Assembly: GCF_000526935.1 (NCBI RefSeq)
Contig: NZ_JAHA01000003.1
Span: 186,001 to 250,000, forward strand
Origin: Butyrivibrio sp. FCS014
Lineage (GTDB): Bacteria; Bacillota; Clostridia; Lachnospirales; Lachnospiraceae
Reading direction: 5' to 3'
DNA: 64,000 nucleotides
The notes beneath the pieces were generated by a model that saw only the letters and a program-made list of their open reading frames with translations, did no database searches and was not told the origin of the DNA. This document shows, one piece after another, positions 62,393 through 64,000 of the stretch (position 1 is the first letter of the stretch; each line of letters begins with the position of its first letter). The position numbers and the translations under genes are program-made.

Positions 62393-63262
62393 ATGGCAAA
62401 TAAACGTATTAAAGGCATTACAAAAAGAAGACGTAGAAACAACCCTAACAGGATAAAGAAGTCAGGTATCTATGTCATGTTCAGAAATCGGTATGAATTA
62501 TGCGGACGAAGACTTTCGTGGCTTGGCTTTAACAAAAACATTTCTTTTCAATATTTTTTAAATGGAGAAGTAAAAAGAGAAGTTGTCGACGCACTGATCA
62601 ACGAGTTATATTTCACCAACGTAAAAGAACCTTCTCAGGGAAATATGGAGGAGGATATTGATAAGATCATCGAAAAGCTGAGTAGTGGCCGTGCAATAAT
62701 GGATGGAGGATTGACATTCTACAATAAAAGAGATGACTGGGATATTGAAGAATGTATGGACACAGGGTGCTGCTGCGGAACTGAGATGGCCATGGGAATT
62801 CTATATGGTATGCTGCATTACCATAGTCCATGGATGGGACATGATCCATGGACAACAGTCAGCTTTAATGGTGAGGTTGTTGTAATATGCGATGATAACT
62901 ATAAATGGGCAGAAGTAACTTACAGTAAGGAAGAGTTTCGCCAGTACGTCAAAGAAGCAGCAGAAGGCTATGTCAATTTTGTAGAGGGAGTGATGACAGA
63001 CAGAATAAAGGCTCTTTGCCCGCAGAAGGCGGATGAGTTCATGGAAGCTTTCAAGTATTCTTTTGATATATATCCACTTACTGACGAGGACTTCGAGTAC
63101 TTCGATACGCATACTCCTGACGAAAAAGATGATGAACCTTCACAAGACTTTTCGGATTCTGACTTCGTGGTAGGACTGGAAGATAATGATTTAGAAGATT
63201 ATGAGTTTGATGATGATTACATTAGTTCCGATGATTTTGATGTCGCTGACGATGAATGGTAA
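62393..63262 (+). CDS. Unknown protein with a basic start and acidic tail
   Basis: I do not recognise this 289-residue protein. It has a very basic N-terminus (KRIKGITKRRRRNNPNRIKK), a central globular part with Cys-rich DTGCCCG (near residue 125) and many Trp, and a strongly acidic C-terminus from about 235 with many Asp and Glu. No signal peptide or membrane segment is clear. The start is ATG 62393 with AGGGAGG 8 nt upstream, 9 codons inside the longest frame. Composition is slightly AT-rich compared with the metabolic genes. The charge pattern hints at nucleic acid or protein binding, but function is open. Confidence 0.65.
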   Translation: MANKRIKGITKRRRRNNPNRIKKSGIYVMFRNRYELCGRRLSWLGFNKNISFQYFLNGEVKREVVDALINELYFTNVKEPSQGNMEEDIDKIIEKLSSGRAIMDGGLTFYNKRDDWDIEECMDTGCCCGTEMAMGILYGMLHYHSPWMGHDPWTTVSFNGEVVVICDDNYKWAEVTYSKEEFRQYVKEAAEGYVNFVEGVMTDRIKALCPQKADEFMEAFKYSFDIYPLTDEDFEYFDTHTPDEKDDEPSQDFSDSDFVVGLEDNDLEDYEFDDDYISSDDFDVADDEW

Positions 63263-63272
63263 GAATTAAGAA

Positions 63273-63306
63273 AATGCCTCCCCCTGTCCGGGGAAGGCAT
63301 TCCTTT
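63273..63306. terminator. Bidirectional terminator between the unknown gene and aroA
   Basis: Stem AATGCCTCCCCC/GGGGAAGGCATT (63273-63284 and 63290-63301, one mismatch) with short T-rich flanks on both sides. It separates convergent genes. Confidence 0.7.
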
Positions 63307-64000
63307 TCACAATAATCCCTGTAAATCTTTAAAGAATGTGGGATAGGAGATTCCAACGCACTCATCACCGATGATTCTGGTGGTGCCTTCTGCTGCAAGA
63401 GCAGCAATGGCAAAACTCATGGCCAGGCGATGGTCATCGTGGGAGTTGATGTCGGCACCCTTAAGTGGCTTGCCTCCGTGGATGATCATTCCGTCGTCTG
63501 TGGCCTCGATATCACATCCCATTGCCTTAAGCCCGTCTACAACTGTGTCGATGCGGTTGGACTCCTTGATCTTGAGCTCAGCTGCATCTTTTATTGTGGT
63601 ATCACAGTCCATGGTGGCTGCAAGAACGGCAACTACGGGAAGTTCGTCTATCATAGTGGGAATTTCCTTGCCGCCTATGACAAACTGGTGATTCTCGTTG
63701 CCGTGTAGCTCGGAATATCTTACAAGGATGTCAGCCTTAGGTTCTGAAGTCTCATCCACATTTTCAAGGGTAATATCAGCGCCCATCTGTTTTAATACGG
63801 ACAGGATGCCTGCTCTTGTCTTGTTGATCCCGACATTTCTGATAAGAATTTCGGACCCGGGAACGATAAGGGCTGCTGCAATAAAGTAAGCGGCAGAGGA
63901 GATGTCTCCGGGAACATTTATCTTACGGCCTGTAAGAGGCATTCCCGGGTGAAGGATAGCTACAGAGCTTCCGTCCCTTGCAACTTCGTTGTGAATGTCT
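63307..64000 (-). CDS. aroA: 5-enolpyruvylshikimate-3-phosphate synthase AroA (5' partial)
   Basis: Shikimate pathway enzyme joining shikimate-3-phosphate and PEP. The frame is open to the window end, so only the C-terminal part (about 231 residues) is present. The visible motifs are VPGDISSAAYFIAAAL, LKIKESNRI (the family KESDRI-type motif) and SHDDHRLAMSFAIAAL, which hold substrate contacts and the catalytic region. The ATG at 63942 is internal, not the start. It converges on the unknown acidic protein gene. Confidence 0.93.
   Translation of the reverse strand, partial: DIHNEVARDGSSVAILHPGMPLTGRKINVPGDISSAAYFIAAALIVPGSEILIRNVGINKTRAGILSVLKQMGADITLENVDETSEPKADILVRYSELHGNENHQFVIGGKEIPTMIDELPVVAVLAATMDCDTTIKDAAELKIKESNRIDTVVDGLKAMGCDIEATDDGMIIHGGKPLKGADINSHDDHRLAMSFAIAALAAEGTTRIIGDECVGISYPTFFKDLQGLL

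Noticed and set aside
1-64000. tRNA, rRNA genes, CRISPR arrays and insertion sequences
   Set aside because: No cloverleaf-like segments, rRNA stretches, regularly spaced repeats, or transposase genes were seen by eye; only the spacer-like motif at 62328 resembles rRNA-operon sequence.

Overview
The window looks like chromosomal DNA of an anaerobic, low-to-mid GC Firmicute, most likely a Lachnospiraceae member related to Butyrivibrio. Evidence: strong GGAGG-type ribosome binding sites, a Phe T-box leader, an anaerobic (cbi-type) cobalamin pathway, a PPi-type phosphofructokinase, many c-di-GMP proteins, and protein styles typical of that family. The genus is inferred from remembered sequence style, not from a search.

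Region 1 (1-18.2 kb, + strand) is one long, tightly packed corrinoid operon whose start lies outside the window. It runs CbiK-type chelatase with extra C-terminal domains, a BtuFCD/FecBCD-like ABC importer, cbiP, cobT, cobU, cobS, cbiB, cobD, cbiC, cbiD, cbiF, cbiG, cbiH, a cbiJ-cbiE-cbiT triple fusion, cbiA, and a small Cys-rich protein. Most junctions overlap or nearly touch, so translational coupling is likely. Together these genes make the corrin ring by the cobalt-early route, amidate it, attach aminopropanol phosphate and add the lower ligand. CbiL and a corrinoid adenosyltransferase are not in the window.

Region 2 (18.2-26.6 kb) holds a twin palindromic operator, a PurF-like protein whose glutaminase nucleophile is missing, a ZIP metal transporter, a lipoprotein serine hydrolase, a broken GGDEF remnant, two AT-rich genes of unknown function, a YitT-family protein and a double-AP2-domain protein. 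Region 3 (26.6-36.3 kb) is mostly metabolic: threonine synthase, citrate synthase, a secreted four-repeat protein with an unusual inverted repeat at its promoter, a deoC-tldD-tldE operon on the minus strand, and an aminopeptidase P.

Region 4 (36.3-44.2 kb) starts with a promoter-to-terminator noncoding RNA that may be 6S RNA. It is followed by two multi-pass membrane proteins, a small membrane protein, an EEP-family phosphohydrolase, PPi-type phosphofructokinase, a PAS-GGDEF protein, HU and a GNAT acetyltransferase. Region 5 (44.2-49.4 kb) is one 1727-residue cytosolic protein. Its C-terminus carries motifs in the order of a PI3/4-kinase-like or FAM20-like kinase fold, and this is the best candidate here for undescribed biology.

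Region 6 (49.5-64 kb) contains an EAL phosphodiesterase with a degenerate GGDEF domain, DegV, a T-box-controlled pheST operon, M18 aminopeptidase and queA. It continues with a PilZ-Ugd-GGDEF-secreted transglutaminase-like cluster, an unknown acidic protein behind a long-range hairpin, and the 3' part of aroA on the minus strand. No tRNA, rRNA, CRISPR array or insertion sequence was recognised.
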